This document shows positions 28,154 through 36,422 of a stretch of 64,000 bases of DNA, piece after piece (the stretch's first letter is position 1; each line of letters starts with the position of its first letter). The stretch is from assembly GCA_021774795.1 (NCBI GenBank), contig JAJFIR010000002.1, positions 1-64,000 of the forward strand, given 5' to 3'. The DNA is from Emcibacteraceae bacterium (GTDB lineage: Bacteria > Pseudomonadota > Alphaproteobacteria > Sphingomonadales > Emcibacteraceae). The position numbers were made by a program, and so were the translations under genes. A model generated the notes under the pieces. The model was not told where the DNA came from and did no database searches. It saw only the letters and a program-made list of their open reading frames with translations.

Positions 28154-30751
28154 ATGATGTCTTCTTCGGATGATATAGAGGTTGAAGCACTCGCACTTTT
28201 TGAAAGATCGCTTGATCAACCTGCTCATATTCGGGCGGAATGGATTAGTAATGCGACGGAAATAGACGTAGTAATTCGCGAAAAAGCGCTAGGTTATTTA
28301 TCACAGGACCAGCGCACAAGTAATTTAATCGGTACGGGCGGTGCTTTACACGAAACGCTTGATGATACAGTGATGCCCGGTCAAATTGGTGCGTATAAGA
28401 TAACAGGAATAATTGGTCGTGGGGGCATGGGGGTGGTTTATCGCGGCGAACGTGCGAGTGGCGATTTCGACCATGAGGTGGCTATTAAAGTCGTTCGCCC
28501 GGGAGCCCTTTCAGAAGCACTTATGATAAGGTTTCAAAATGAGCGACAAACTTTAGCGAAATTATCCCATCCAAATATAGCGCGGCTTTATGACGGTGGT
28601 ACGGCGGAGAATGGATCGCCGTACATTGTAATGGAGTATATTGACGGCTTGCCTGTAACTGAATGGGCGGAAGTGAATAATTTGTCAAAAAATGAGCGTT
28701 TGACACTTTTTCAAATTATTTGCAAAGCAATCGGATATGCACATCAAAACCTGGTTATTCATCGGGATATTACACCGTCAAATATACTGGTGGATAAGAT
28801 GGGGGTGGTTAGAATTATAGATTTTGGTATCGCAAAGCCATTTGGTGCGGAAAGCGCGGGCGCAGCCATTGGCCAGCCCCCTCTTGGATTAAGTTTTACA
28901 CCCGGTTTTGCGGCACCTGAACGTCAACATGTCAGCGAAGCAAATACCTTAACGGATATATATTCCTTAGGAAAACTGTTGGACGTATTGCTTGGCGAGT
29001 TTTCTCATGACTATGAACTAAGAGCTATTATTGCAAAAGCAACCGCGGAAGTACCCTCTTTAAGATATGAGACGGTCCGCAGTTTAGAAAATGAAATTAA
29101 CAGATATCGAGACGGTTTCCCTGTAGGTGTAATCGCCTATACAGCAGGGTATAGTATGAGAAAGTTTGTTTCACGGAACAAGATAAGTGCATTTTTAACG
29201 GGAATCGCTGCAATAAGCTTAATCATCGCATTTAGTATTACTTTTGCGCAATATAAACAGGCAGGTTATGCGAGGTCAGAAGCCAATAAACGGTTTACTG
29301 AAACACGGACGTTAACCAACTTTTTGCTCAACGATATTGGTGAAGCACTTAACAGATTGCCTGGTGCCCTCAATTTACAAAAGAAGGTCAGCGAAACGTC
29401 TTTGCAGTATCTTAATATTTTGGCAGAGGCTGTAAAAACGGATCAAAGCTTGGGGCTAGAATATGCTTTAGCGCGGGCACAGTTGGGAAGTGTGTTAACC
29501 GATGAAGGTGGTAGAAATTTATATGATCCGACTGAAGGCATAAAACAATATGATTTAAGCATTGATATTTTAACCGAGTTGGCGGCTTCATCTTCAACGA
29601 CAAATGAAATACGTGATGCACTTGCCGATATACTTATGAAGCGTACTTATTTGTATCGGTTTTACTTTAAAGATTTGACTAAACTTGACGAAGCAATCGC
29701 AATCGCAGAACCTGTTTATCTAAACTTATTAGCAGAAAACCCAGAGAATTTGGATGTTAGAACGGCATTATTGCATTTAAAGTTTGAGCGCTGGACAGCA
29801 AGTTTAAGGGAAGAAAGTGGGGTAGGGCTTGATGTAGAATTGATAGAATTGGAGCGGGAGTATCAATCACTGATTGCTCATGATTATAGTAATTACAACT
29901 ATGTTATAAATTATAGCGGCATTTTGTCTCTTTTTCTTGATTACGCATCCAGAAAATGGAACACGCCTTATGATATGGTTCCAACCTCGGATAGAGAAGA
30001 ATATGAATTCTTGCTAGAATGGATTGTCGATATATTTGAAGCGTCTAAAATTCTCGTGAAACGGAACCCGTCTAGTTCAGAAGATATTTATAACTATTTC
30101 TGGGGGCTTGAAGTACTCATAGTTTATGAGACAATGGGCCTTGAATGGCGACCTTCATTGTATGATATTGAAACATGGTTGGAACCTTATTTCGCCGGTG
30201 GTCAAGATTGGCAAACAGCATTGGAATTAGCGCGGCGAGAAATTCCTTATTTTTCAGAAAATCTATCATATTCACAAAAGCTTGAAGGTTATTTAAACAC
30301 GTCGGATAGATTGTTGGAGCAGCTCGAACCTTATGATGCGGAGGCGTATTCATATCAAGAGGTTGTTGAACAGAATATAATCAGTAGGGCTTATATTGCT
30401 TCTAAATTATCATTCGATTTCGATGCGGCTGATAAGTATTTTATTGCCATTCTAAATTCCCTAGATGAATTTCTATTAAATAACTCTAGTGACGAACCTA
30501 CAATTTTTTTGAAATTATCTCTGCAAATTCAACATATTCAACTTTTATTGAAGCGAGATGAGTTAAACAATGAAAATAATTCGAAACAGATATGTGGATT
30601 TTTTGACGAAGTCGAAAAATCACTAACTTTGCGAGATTACGTTAATGTCGATCAGGAATCTCTAAATGAATTAACGAATTGGTTTAAGTCATTAAAAGAC
30701 CAGTATATATGCGAAAAAAAAATACAAAATCTTTCTACAAGTATTAATTAA
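28154..30751 (+). CDS. Membrane Ser/Thr protein kinase with helical repeat tail
   Basis: A short N-terminal helical segment (1-75) is followed by a complete kinase domain (about 80-320): glycine loop GRGGMG, VAIK with Lys112, HRDITPSN with Asp205 and Asn210, and DFG at 223-225. One hydrophobic segment (about 344-367, FLTGIAAISLIIAFSITFAQ) should cross the inner membrane. The 500-residue remainder is helical and TPR-like, as in the large family of such kinases paired with ECF sigma factors; it would face the periplasm. Length (865) is normal for that family. The likely role is to sense an envelope signal and phosphorylate the neighbouring sigma factor or its partners, opposed by the PPP phosphatase. 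Two adjacent ATGs (28154, 28157) are possible starts. Confidence 0.92.
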   Translation: MMSSSDDIEVEALALFERSLDQPAHIRAEWISNATEIDVVIREKALGYLSQDQRTSNLIGTGGALHETLDDTVMPGQIGAYKITGIIGRGGMGVVYRGERASGDFDHEVAIKVVRPGALSEALMIRFQNERQTLAKLSHPNIARLYDGGTAENGSPYIVMEYIDGLPVTEWAEVNNLSKNERLTLFQIICKAIGYAHQNLVIHRDITPSNILVDKMGVVRIIDFGIAKPFGAESAGAAIGQPPLGLSFTPGFAAPERQHVSEANTLTDIYSLGKLLDVLLGEFSHDYELRAIIAKATAEVPSLRYETVRSLENEINRYRDGFPVGVIAYTAGYSMRKFVSRNKISAFLTGIAAISLIIAFSITFAQYKQAGYARSEANKRFTETRTLTNFLLNDIGEALNRLPGALNLQKKVSETSLQYLNILAEAVKTDQSLGLEYALARAQLGSVLTDEGGRNLYDPTEGIKQYDLSIDILTELAASSSTTNEIRDALADILMKRTYLYRFYFKDLTKLDEAIAIAEPVYLNLLAENPENLDVRTALLHLKFERWTASLREESGVGLDVELIELEREYQSLIAHDYSNYNYVINYSGILSLFLDYASRKWNTPYDMVPTSDREEYEFLLEWIVDIFEASKILVKRNPSSSEDIYNYFWGLEVLIVYETMGLEWRPSLYDIETWLEPYFAGGQDWQTALELARREIPYFSENLSYSQKLEGYLNTSDRLLEQLEPYDAEAYSYQEVVEQNIISRAYIASKLSFDFDAADKYFIAILNSLDEFLLNNSSDEPTIFLKLSLQIQHIQLLLKRDELNNENNSKQICGFFDEVEKSLTLRDYVNVDQESLNELTNWFKSLKDQYICEKKIQNLSTSIN

Positions 30752-30844
30752 TTCAACTGAAATTCAGATTTAACACATTTTTTAGCACATTAATTTATAA
30801 AAAAACTATTATTGTTTATTTTCAAAAGGCTATGCATGTATCAA

Positions 30845-30956
30845 TCAGGCTCATAACCTGAAGGTCGTTGGTTCGGCCGGAAAGACATTGTGAAACAATG
30901 ACTTGTAGGCAACGGAAGGAACGAAGTGACTGACGGTAAATTCAACTCCCGCAACC
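30845..30956 (+). other. tRNA-fMet-derived 3' fragment with a 63-base insertion in the T loop
   Basis: The anticodon arm of initiator tRNA is intact: TCAGG, loop CTCATAA with CAT anticodon, CCTGA (30845-30861). The T stem GTTGG (30867-30871) pairs with TCAAC (30942-30946), and TCCCGCAACC follows as the acceptor 3' strand, ending CCG instead of CCA. The T loop is split: TTC, then 63 extra bases (30875-30937), then AAAT. The insert contains a perfect hairpin CATTGT, GAA, ACAATG. No D arm or 5' acceptor strand is recognisable upstream. It is not a functional tRNA. A relic of element integration at a tRNA-fMet gene is the simplest reading. Confidence 0.7.
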
Positions 30957-30972
30957 GTTTTTATAATTCAAT

Positions 30973-31005
30973 CAAGCTATTGAATTATAAAGATAATATA
31001 GCTTG
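30973..31005. repeat. Inverted repeat CAAGCTAT / ATAGCTTG
   Basis: Eight-base perfect arms are separated by 17 AT-rich bases. A third related copy (AAGCTATA) follows near 31025. It lies just after the tRNA-like fragment. There is no T tract that would make it a clear terminator. Confidence 0.4.
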
Positions 31006-31130
31006 AAAATTAAAATGTTTATTTAAGCTATAATAGTTTAAGTCTACCTAAATCATTGATTTACATAGATAGCACAAAAACTTGAAAGGCGTTATTCATG
31101 TCAAGATGATGTTTTCCATATTCTGTAAGT

Positions 31131-31181
31131 TTATTTAACTCGTAATTTTTGTAATTCTGAAGAACTGCTTTTAGCGGTCAT
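31131..31181 (-). pseudogene. Truncated ORF start, 16 codons, with a good ribosome site
   Basis: On the minus strand GAGGGAG stands 8 bases before an ATG that opens MTAKSSSSELQKLRVK and then stops. The strong start signal and immediate stop suggest the surviving 5' end of a lost gene. Upstream, 31211-31240 read on the minus strand includes CAATCGGTCAACGCAACA, which reminds me of IS30-type insertion-sequence ends, so a transposase relic is possible. This is not verified. Confidence 0.3.
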
Positions 31182-31307
31182 ATCAATCACTCCCTCTTTT
31201 TCTATATTTGAGTAAAGTGTTGCGTTGACCGATTGAAATGACCACCCCAAAGCAGCCATTCAATCAACATTTACACAGATTTTAATTTACGTTGTTTAGA
31301 TAATTAG

Positions 31308-31502
31308 AATCCCTGTTCAACTTAATTAATTCCCCGCTATCATATTCAGGGAATTTAGTAGATAACTAGTTGATTTTCAGTGGGTTTTTCAAGGTACTGT
31401 TAGCGAAATCAGTATTTTTCGTAAAATTTCCCTGTTTTATCCTTGTTTAACAGGGAAAACAGACAGAGACTGGTTCGCAGGAGACTGTAAACACCACCAT
31501 TA
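31308..31502. repeat. TTCCCTG-rich repeat, copy B
   Basis: The same blocks as at 20050-20220 occur in the same order: CCCTGTT, then CAGGGAATTTAG, ATAACTAGTTG, then TTTCCCTGTTTTATCCTTG, TTTAACAGGGAA, GAGACTGGTT and AACACCACCATTAC. The copies are diverged. This one has the tRNA-fMet fragment on its left and no recombinase gene. Confidence 0.6.
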
Positions 31503-31544
31503 CTTATTTAACCCTTTGAAAACATTAATCTATTTATGGCGTTT

Positions 31545-31569
31545 CCCCCACAGGAATGGGGTGTGGGGG
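31545..31569. other. Strong GC-rich hairpin
   Basis: CCCCCACA (31545-31552) and TGTGGGGG (31562-31569) pair perfectly around a 9-base loop. There is no T run directly after it, so it is at best an atypical terminator; it could also be part of a dispersed extragenic repeat. Confidence 0.5.
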
Positions 31570-31687
31570 CAGTTCCGCGTCATTCCCGGCTTTTTGCCTC
31601 TTATTTCTCGCCCTTTTTTGTGAGTGTCAAACGCTATTGGATAACTGCTTGAAAATCATTTATTTGAAAAGGGTGATTAATTAACTA

Positions 31688-31722
31688 TTGACACAATCAT
31701 TAATTAATATAACATTATAGTT
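31688..31722 (+). promoter_or_regulatory. Promoter of the ArsR-type regulator, probably leaderless
   Basis: TTGACA at 31688-31693, a 16-base spacer and TAACAT at 31710-31715 place transcription start at or next to the ATG at 31723. No ribosome site precedes that ATG. The AT-rich dyad ATTAATTAAT between the two boxes could be the operator for self-repression. Confidence 0.45.
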
Positions 31723-32091
31723 ATGGAACAATTCGGTTATATAAAAGCGCAACCCAATCTCGATACGATCTTTTCAGCGCTTGCTGATCCGACACGACGC
31801 GCCATATTGTCACGCCTGGCAGATGGCGAGCTTGCCGTAAATGAGATTGCAGCTCCATTTGAAATGAGCCAGCCGGCAGTCTCAAGGCATTTGAGGGTGC
31901 TGGAACGTGCCGGATTAATCGAGCGGGATATTGACCAACAACGTCGCCCCGCCAGATTGAAAGCCCAACCGATGGTTACTGCGGTTGATTGGCTAAACGA
32001 ATTTAAAAACTTCTGGGGGGCAAGTTTTGATCAACTCGATGATGTTCTCTCCAAAATGAAGCAACATGAAAAAAACGAGAGGAAAGAATAA
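31723..32091 (+). CDS. ArsR-family winged-helix repressor
   Basis: The 122-residue protein has the ArsR/SmtB winged helix (FSALADPTRRAILSRLADGE, then MSQPAVSRHLRVLERAGLIE). It has no cysteine metal ligands, so it belongs to the metal-independent subgroup commonly paired with AHSA1-domain proteins. Its stop overlaps the start of the AHSA1 gene by one base (TAATG), giving coupled translation. It probably represses its own operon. Confidence 0.9.
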   Translation: MEQFGYIKAQPNLDTIFSALADPTRRAILSRLADGELAVNEIAAPFEMSQPAVSRHLRVLERAGLIERDIDQQRRPARLKAQPMVTAVDWLNEFKNFWGASFDQLDDVLSKMKQHEKNERKE

Positions 32092-32591
32092 TGAGTGAAT
32101 TACCCGAATTGTTACTCGACCGAGAGTTTGGCGCGCCCCGAGAACTGGTATGGCAGGCATGGACTGATCCCGAATTACTTGCGCGTTGGTACGGCCCAAA
32201 TATAGAAACCATCATTCACAAGTTTGATTTGGAACCCGGTGGAATGTGGCTCAACGAGATGAAGATGGGTGAAAATTCGAAGTTCCAGAAGGTGGTTTTT
32301 CAGGAAGTGATCAAACCGGAGAAACTCGTTTGGCATCATCATTCTTCCGTCGATTCAGAGTGGAACGACGCGCCTAGTCCGATGATGGGCGATTGGCCCC
32401 GGCTACTTTTAACAACAGTGACATTTGGCGACATGGGTGAGAAAACGAAACTACGCATGAGCCAAATACCTATGGACGCTACGGAGGTCGAGATTGCAAA
32501 TTTTGCCAAAGCGGTTGAGGGAATGAGCGGTGGTTGGGGTAAAGGATTTGGAATCATCGACGATATACTCGCGGAGTTACGAGCAACATAG
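32091..32591 (+). CDS. AHSA1/SRPBCC-domain protein
   Basis: The 166-residue protein opens with the standard AHSA1-like pattern (DREFGAPRELVWQAWTDPE, then LARWYGP) and ends in the amphipathic C-terminal helix of SRPBCC proteins (GWGKGFGIIDDILAEL). This helix-grip fold binds hydrophobic ligands, but the ligand is not readable from sequence. Such genes are usually the main target of the ArsR repressor encoded just before them, as here. The protein is cytoplasmic. There is no sign of truncation. Confidence 0.88.
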   Translation: MSELPELLLDREFGAPRELVWQAWTDPELLARWYGPNIETIIHKFDLEPGGMWLNEMKMGENSKFQKVVFQEVIKPEKLVWHHHSSVDSEWNDAPSPMMGDWPRLLLTTVTFGDMGEKTKLRMSQIPMDATEVEIANFAKAVEGMSGGWGKGFGIIDDILAELRAT

Positions 32592-32741
32592 GAGCGCGTG
32601 ATTGAGTTCCATATCCCGCGTTATTCAGGAGGTAGGAATGAAAATTCTTTTTGGTGTGGTGGCACCGAAAAAAACTCGTCTCCGAACTCGACAATAGATA
32701 ATTGGTATTGGTCTGCCGCTAGCCGAATAGAGGAACGACCC

Positions 32742-33149
32742 ATGAACGATAATACCGTAAAGCAAACTGGTTGGAAACCAATTCCACTGTCATTAAAGAT
32801 ACTTTTCGTCCTGTTCATGCTTTGGGTGATTGGGTCAGTCTTGAATTTTCCTAATTTGTACGAATCAGGATTACCGCTTCTTGGTGAATTTGTGTATGGG
32901 CTAGCGGCTAGCTCGGTTGTGCTGCTTTTAGATATTGTCGGACCGACAACCTTTCTGTTCGCTCTGTGGGCCAGAAAATCATGGGGTCCTGCATGGGCGT
33001 TTTCTTATATCTCACTGTTCATCATCAATGGTGTGTTTGCTTTACTTACGATAAGTGAGCAATGGGGACTCTTGCCTTTTCTTATCCCAATACTTGCTAG
33101 CGTAATCTTCCTGATCGTTATTTATCGTTCCAGATCGTATTTTATATAA
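32742..33149 (+). CDS. Small four-helix membrane protein
   Basis: The ATG at 32742, preceded by AGAGGAAC, is preferred to the GTG at 32598, whose 48 extra residues have no family character. The 135-residue product has a short polar N-terminus and about four membrane segments (ILFVLFMLWVIGSVLNF; FVYGLAASSVVLLLDIVG; FSYISLFIINGVFALLTI; LLPFLIPILASVIFLIVIY). I do not recognise a family. It follows the ArsR-AHSA1 pair at 150 bases and may be co-transcribed. Confidence 0.6.
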   Translation: MNDNTVKQTGWKPIPLSLKILFVLFMLWVIGSVLNFPNLYESGLPLLGEFVYGLAASSVVLLLDIVGPTTFLFALWARKSWGPAWAFSYISLFIINGVFALLTISEQWGLLPFLIPILASVIFLIVIYRSRSYFI

Positions 33150-33482
33150 TAGCATGTATAAGGTAGTTTTATGATCAGTGCGATTAACTGAGAGGGTTGA
33201 GGTCGCTTCTAAATTGTGTGCCTTGTATCGGTAATCAAGAACGACCACTAGGGTAAACAGCAGGAAAGATGCAAATTTCGCGGCGGCTTTAGCAGGTTTT
33301 GATGGTTTCCCCATTCGACGGTCTTGCGGCGCATTATAATGATCCAGAAAGAGTGTTTGAAAACGTTACACAAAATTGTGAGGAATAATTGTTTTATGTT
33401 ACAGGCTCTGCATGTTAACAATGATCAGTAGCAAAAATGCGGGTTTAAACAAGGCTTCAATAGAAAGTTAGTAATCAGGTTA
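33150..33482. other. Intergenic region before the kinase-ABC operon
   Basis: No gene or RNA can be supported in these 333 bases. Short open frames exist on both strands, none with a convincing ribosome site and family match. A CTGAGAGGG run near 33188 recalls a thiamine riboswitch but lacks the partner elements. Confidence 0.5.
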
Positions 33483-34502
33483 ATGACGAAATTCATAAAT
33501 AACTGGTCCTCCTCTGATTTTGAAATCCACATGCGTGAACTGCTTGGCCAAACTACAAAAGTTGAAGAATTTAAAATTGCCGGCGACGGTAATATGAATT
33601 TTACTTATCGATTAAAGTTTGAAGACAAAAATTCGGTAATCATTAAACAATCCCCACCATACTGTGCACGCTTCCCGGACATTCCTGCGCCCGAAGACAG
33701 GATAATTTCTGAATTTAAATATTATGAGCTTGCGACGAAAGATGAATATTTGGCCAAACATTCGCCGGAACTTCTGGGATTGGATAAAGAGCAAAAAATT
33801 GCTTATATCTCCGACTTGGGTACGGCTACGGATTTCGAATATCTTTACGCGCAAGAAGAAAAAGTGGATAAGGAAACTTGTCATAAATTGGTTCGGTATC
33901 TTGTCTCGCTTCATAAATTGGGGATGCCAACTTCCAAAGAGTTTGATAATTTAGACATGAGAAAACTTAATCATGAATATATTTTCGAGCTGCCCTTTTT
34001 AGCAAAAGATAATGCCATCGACCTGGATGCAGTGACTCCCGGGCTTGCAAGTGCTGCGCAGGACATAAAAAATGATGTTGTACTTCGCGCTGCGTCAATA
34101 GAATTGGGCGAATTATATTTTCAAAAAACACGAACATTAATTCATGGCGATTATTATCCGATGAGCTGGATCAAAACAGAAAAAGGACTATTTATCATTG
34201 ATCCCGAGTTCGCATTTTTTGGCTTGCCTGAAATAGATTTAGGGGTGTTTTTGGCGCATATGGTACTTTCCAATAATTTTGAAGTGGCTTTAAACGCCGT
34301 AAAAGAAATATACGGCCCTTGTGATTTTCAGCTTGTCGCGAAATTTTGCGCAGTTGAAGTTATAAGACGAATAACTTATGTATCGCAACTGCCGCTAGTA
34401 AATAATCTTGCATTCAAAAAAGACCTTTTGACAAGATCATCAATAACCTTAAAAACCGGAGAAATTGAAAATTATGAAAATATTGATCATCACGCTTCTT
34501 AA
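33483..34502 (+). CDS. APH / methylthioribose-kinase-like small-molecule kinase
   Basis: The 339-residue protein has the fold signatures of the aminoglycoside-phosphotransferase superfamily: an N-terminal glycine-containing lobe (GDGNMNFTYRL), VIIKQ with the ATP-binding lysine, the catalytic LIHGDYYPMSWI and the metal-binding IIDPEFAFFG, a spelling typical of methylthioribose kinases. It is shorter than those enzymes (about 400 residues). Its 3' end overlaps the substrate-binding protein gene by 29 bases, so it is the first gene of the transporter operon. The inferred role is ATP-dependent phosphorylation of the imported compound, which would trap it in the cell. The substrate is unknown; a thiamine-related or thiosugar compound are candidates only. 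Confidence 0.8.
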   Translation: MTKFINNWSSSDFEIHMRELLGQTTKVEEFKIAGDGNMNFTYRLKFEDKNSVIIKQSPPYCARFPDIPAPEDRIISEFKYYELATKDEYLAKHSPELLGLDKEQKIAYISDLGTATDFEYLYAQEEKVDKETCHKLVRYLVSLHKLGMPTSKEFDNLDMRKLNHEYIFELPFLAKDNAIDLDAVTPGLASAAQDIKNDVVLRAASIELGELYFQKTRTLIHGDYYPMSWIKTEKGLFIIDPEFAFFGLPEIDLGVFLAHMVLSNNFEVALNAVKEIYGPCDFQLVAKFCAVEVIRRITYVSQLPLVNNLAFKKDLLTRSSITLKTGEIENYENIDHHAS

Positions 34503-35640
34503 TATTTTAATTTCGACGACGCTTTATGCACAAGATAAAACGGTGCGATTTGCTGCGTGGGCGGGAAACGAAAATATCAATAACTGGATTGATACATTCG
34601 TTTCAAACGAACTTAAAGAAAACTACGGCATTAATCTGCAACGCGTTCCAATAAACGACGCGCAAGATGCTATTCAAAAATTAATAAGAGACAAAAGGTT
34701 AGACCGGACGACAGGTTCCGTCGACTTATTATGGGTAAACGGTGAAAACTTCAAAATGATGAAAGATAATCAACTCACATGGAAACCGTTCTTATATGAG
34801 CTTGAAAATGCAAAGTATGTTGATTTGAAAGATCCTACGATCGCCAACGATTTTGGCACAGAACATGAGGGTCATGAAATGCCGTGGGGTAGTGCGCAAA
34901 TGGTTTTTATTTACGATAATGCAAAAATCAAATCACCGCCCAAGACATTGGATGAACTAGTCAGCTGGATAAAAAGTAATCCCGGTAAATTTACCTATTC
35001 TGCCCCTCCTGATTTCACAGGAAGTGCCTTTATCCGCCAAACGTTTTTAAACTTGATCGGCAGGGAAAAATATAACAACCTTGCCTCAAGCACATCAGAA
35101 TCAGACCTAAAAACGCAGCTTGAAAAACTTTGGTCATTATTAAATGAAATAGAACCGTATTTATACAGGGCAGGTGAATTTTATCCTGAATCGGTCAGTA
35201 AACTTCATCAGCAGTTCTCCGACGGCACTATATGGATGACTATGGATTATTATCCGTCTACGGCGCAGCGCATGATCGACAAAGGAATATTCCCGAAAAC
35301 CACACGCACTTTCGTATTAGATGAAGGGTCACTTGCAAACACACATTATGTGACAATTCCCTTTAACGCACCAAATAAAGAAAAAGCGATTATAGCGGCA
35401 AATTTTCTTCTTGGAATTAAGGCACAAGCCTCTAAACTAAACCCAACAAACTGGGGTGATTTTAGCGTGTTGGATTTAAACAAACTGCCAATGCAGGATA
35501 GAACGGTATTGCAGTCTGTAGATTTGGGGGAAGCAACATTAGGCTTAGATATTTTGAACAATTCAAAAGCACAGGAATTACCCGCCAATTATATTCCGAT
35601 AATTGAGGCAGAATGGAAAAAGAATATTATTCAAAATTGA
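34474..35640 (+). CDS. ABC transporter substrate-binding protein, YnjB-like
   Basis: The ATG at 34474 is chosen over a TTG at 34465 because it has GGAG upstream and gives a clean signal peptide (MKILIITLLNILISTTLYAQ). The mature part begins VRFAAWAGNENINNWIDTF and carries VDLLWVNGENF and EMPWGSAQMVFIYD, patterns I associate with the YnjB family of periplasmic binding proteins. The length of 388 residues fits. It overlaps both neighbours (29 bases with the kinase and 28 with the first permease), so the operon is translationally coupled. The ligand is not evident. Confidence 0.82.
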   Translation: MKILIITLLNILISTTLYAQDKTVRFAAWAGNENINNWIDTFVSNELKENYGINLQRVPINDAQDAIQKLIRDKRLDRTTGSVDLLWVNGENFKMMKDNQLTWKPFLYELENAKYVDLKDPTIANDFGTEHEGHEMPWGSAQMVFIYDNAKIKSPPKTLDELVSWIKSNPGKFTYSAPPDFTGSAFIRQTFLNLIGREKYNNLASSTSESDLKTQLEKLWSLLNEIEPYLYRAGEFYPESVSKLHQQFSDGTIWMTMDYYPSTAQRMIDKGIFPKTTRTFVLDEGSLANTHYVTIPFNAPNKEKAIIAANFLLGIKAQASKLNPTNWGDFSVLDLNKLPMQDRTVLQSVDLGEATLGLDILNNSKAQELPANYIPIIEAEWKKNIIQN

Positions 35641-36422
35641 TGTTGGCTTTACTGATCATTTTGGTCATTGTCGGTCCCTTCGGAATTTTCTTAACCGCAT
35701 CCTTAAACGTTATTAGGGAAAGCGCGCTCGCTATTTCTATAGGTTCTTTCGAGCTTATTTCTTTGACCGATCTTTCGTTTTCAATCGTGGTAAGTCTAAC
35801 CGCAACCATATGTGCGGTCGCCATCGGCAGTTTGATAAGCTTTCATTTGGCCAATTACGGAAAATCAAAACTAAATTATGGCATTCTTAATATTGTACTG
35901 GTGCTGCCCCATCTGGGCTTTGCCTATATTATTTATTTATTTTTCTCTGACACCGGGTTTTTATTCCGCCTTCTGGCCTTAATTGGAATAACCAGTGAAT
36001 TTAATTTGATAAATGACAAGATGGGAATCGGAATAATCCTGAATTATATTCTTAAAGAAGTCCCGTTTGTTATACTTTATCTTCTTGCCACAAATAAAAA
36101 TGAAATCGCCGACCACGTGTTTGCGGCAAAAGACCTTGGCGCGAGTTATTTTGAAATATTCCGAAAAATATATCTTCCGCTAAATTCTATTCAGATAATG
36201 TCTATTTCTGTTGTCATTTTCGCGTTTGTGCTTGGCAATTATGAGGTTCCTTTTTTGCTTGGTGCAAATTCTCCGCAGTTTCTTTCTGTGTCGGCACTGG
36301 AGAATTTCCAAAGTATCGATGTTGAGCAAAACATAGCCAGCTATTTAAAAGTGATCATCATATTTCTCGTGTCATTCTTAATGTCCATTCCACTAAGAAT
36401 ATATGTAAGGTCAATCAAATGA
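35613..36422 (+). CDS. ABC transporter permease, first half of a YnjC-like pair
   Basis: The 269-residue protein has about six membrane segments, and the conserved cytoplasmic EAA-type loop is seen in AKDLGASYFEIFRKIYLPL. In Escherichia coli the YnjC permease is one long polypeptide with two such halves; here they are separate genes overlapping by 4 bases (ATGA). A GAGG ribosome site lies inside the end of the binding-protein gene. Confidence 0.85.
   Translation: MEKEYYSKLMLALLIILVIVGPFGIFLTASLNVIRESALAISIGSFELISLTDLSFSIVVSLTATICAVAIGSLISFHLANYGKSKLNYGILNIVLVLPHLGFAYIIYLFFSDTGFLFRLLALIGITSEFNLINDKMGIGIILNYILKEVPFVILYLLATNKNEIADHVFAAKDLGASYFEIFRKIYLPLNSIQIMSISVVIFAFVLGNYEVPFLLGANSPQFLSVSALENFQSIDVEQNIASYLKVIIIFLVSFLMSIPLRIYVRSIK

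Larger units (their letters stand above)
30752..31722. other. Gene-free region with mobile-element relics
   Basis: No intact gene is visible across 971 bases. The stretch holds an inverted repeat, a tRNA-fMet-derived fragment, a truncated ORF start with good ribosome site, a possible insertion-sequence end, the second TTCCCTG-rich repeat, a GC-rich hairpin and the promoter of the ArsR gene, each listed separately. It resembles a scar left by repeated integration and loss of elements. Confidence 0.6.

Noticed and set aside
30845-30956. Functional tRNA, tmRNA or group I intron-containing tRNA
   Set aside because: No 5' acceptor strand or D arm is present, the end is CCG, and the 63-base insert is far too short for a group I intron and does not resemble tmRNA.
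32598-32741. N-terminal extension of the small membrane protein from a GTG
   Set aside because: The 48 extra residues look random and a much better ribosome site precedes the ATG at 32742.
33181-33290. Possible thiamine pyrophosphate riboswitch before the kinase-ABC operon (CTGAGAGGG present)
   Set aside because: The second conserved block (ACCTGAT...GATAATGCC...GCGAAGGGA) and the closing stem are absent; one short match is not enough.
33042-33314. Minus-strand 90-codon frame with a hydrophobic N-terminus
   Set aside because: It overlaps the end of the four-helix membrane protein gene, has no good ribosome site and no family resemblance.
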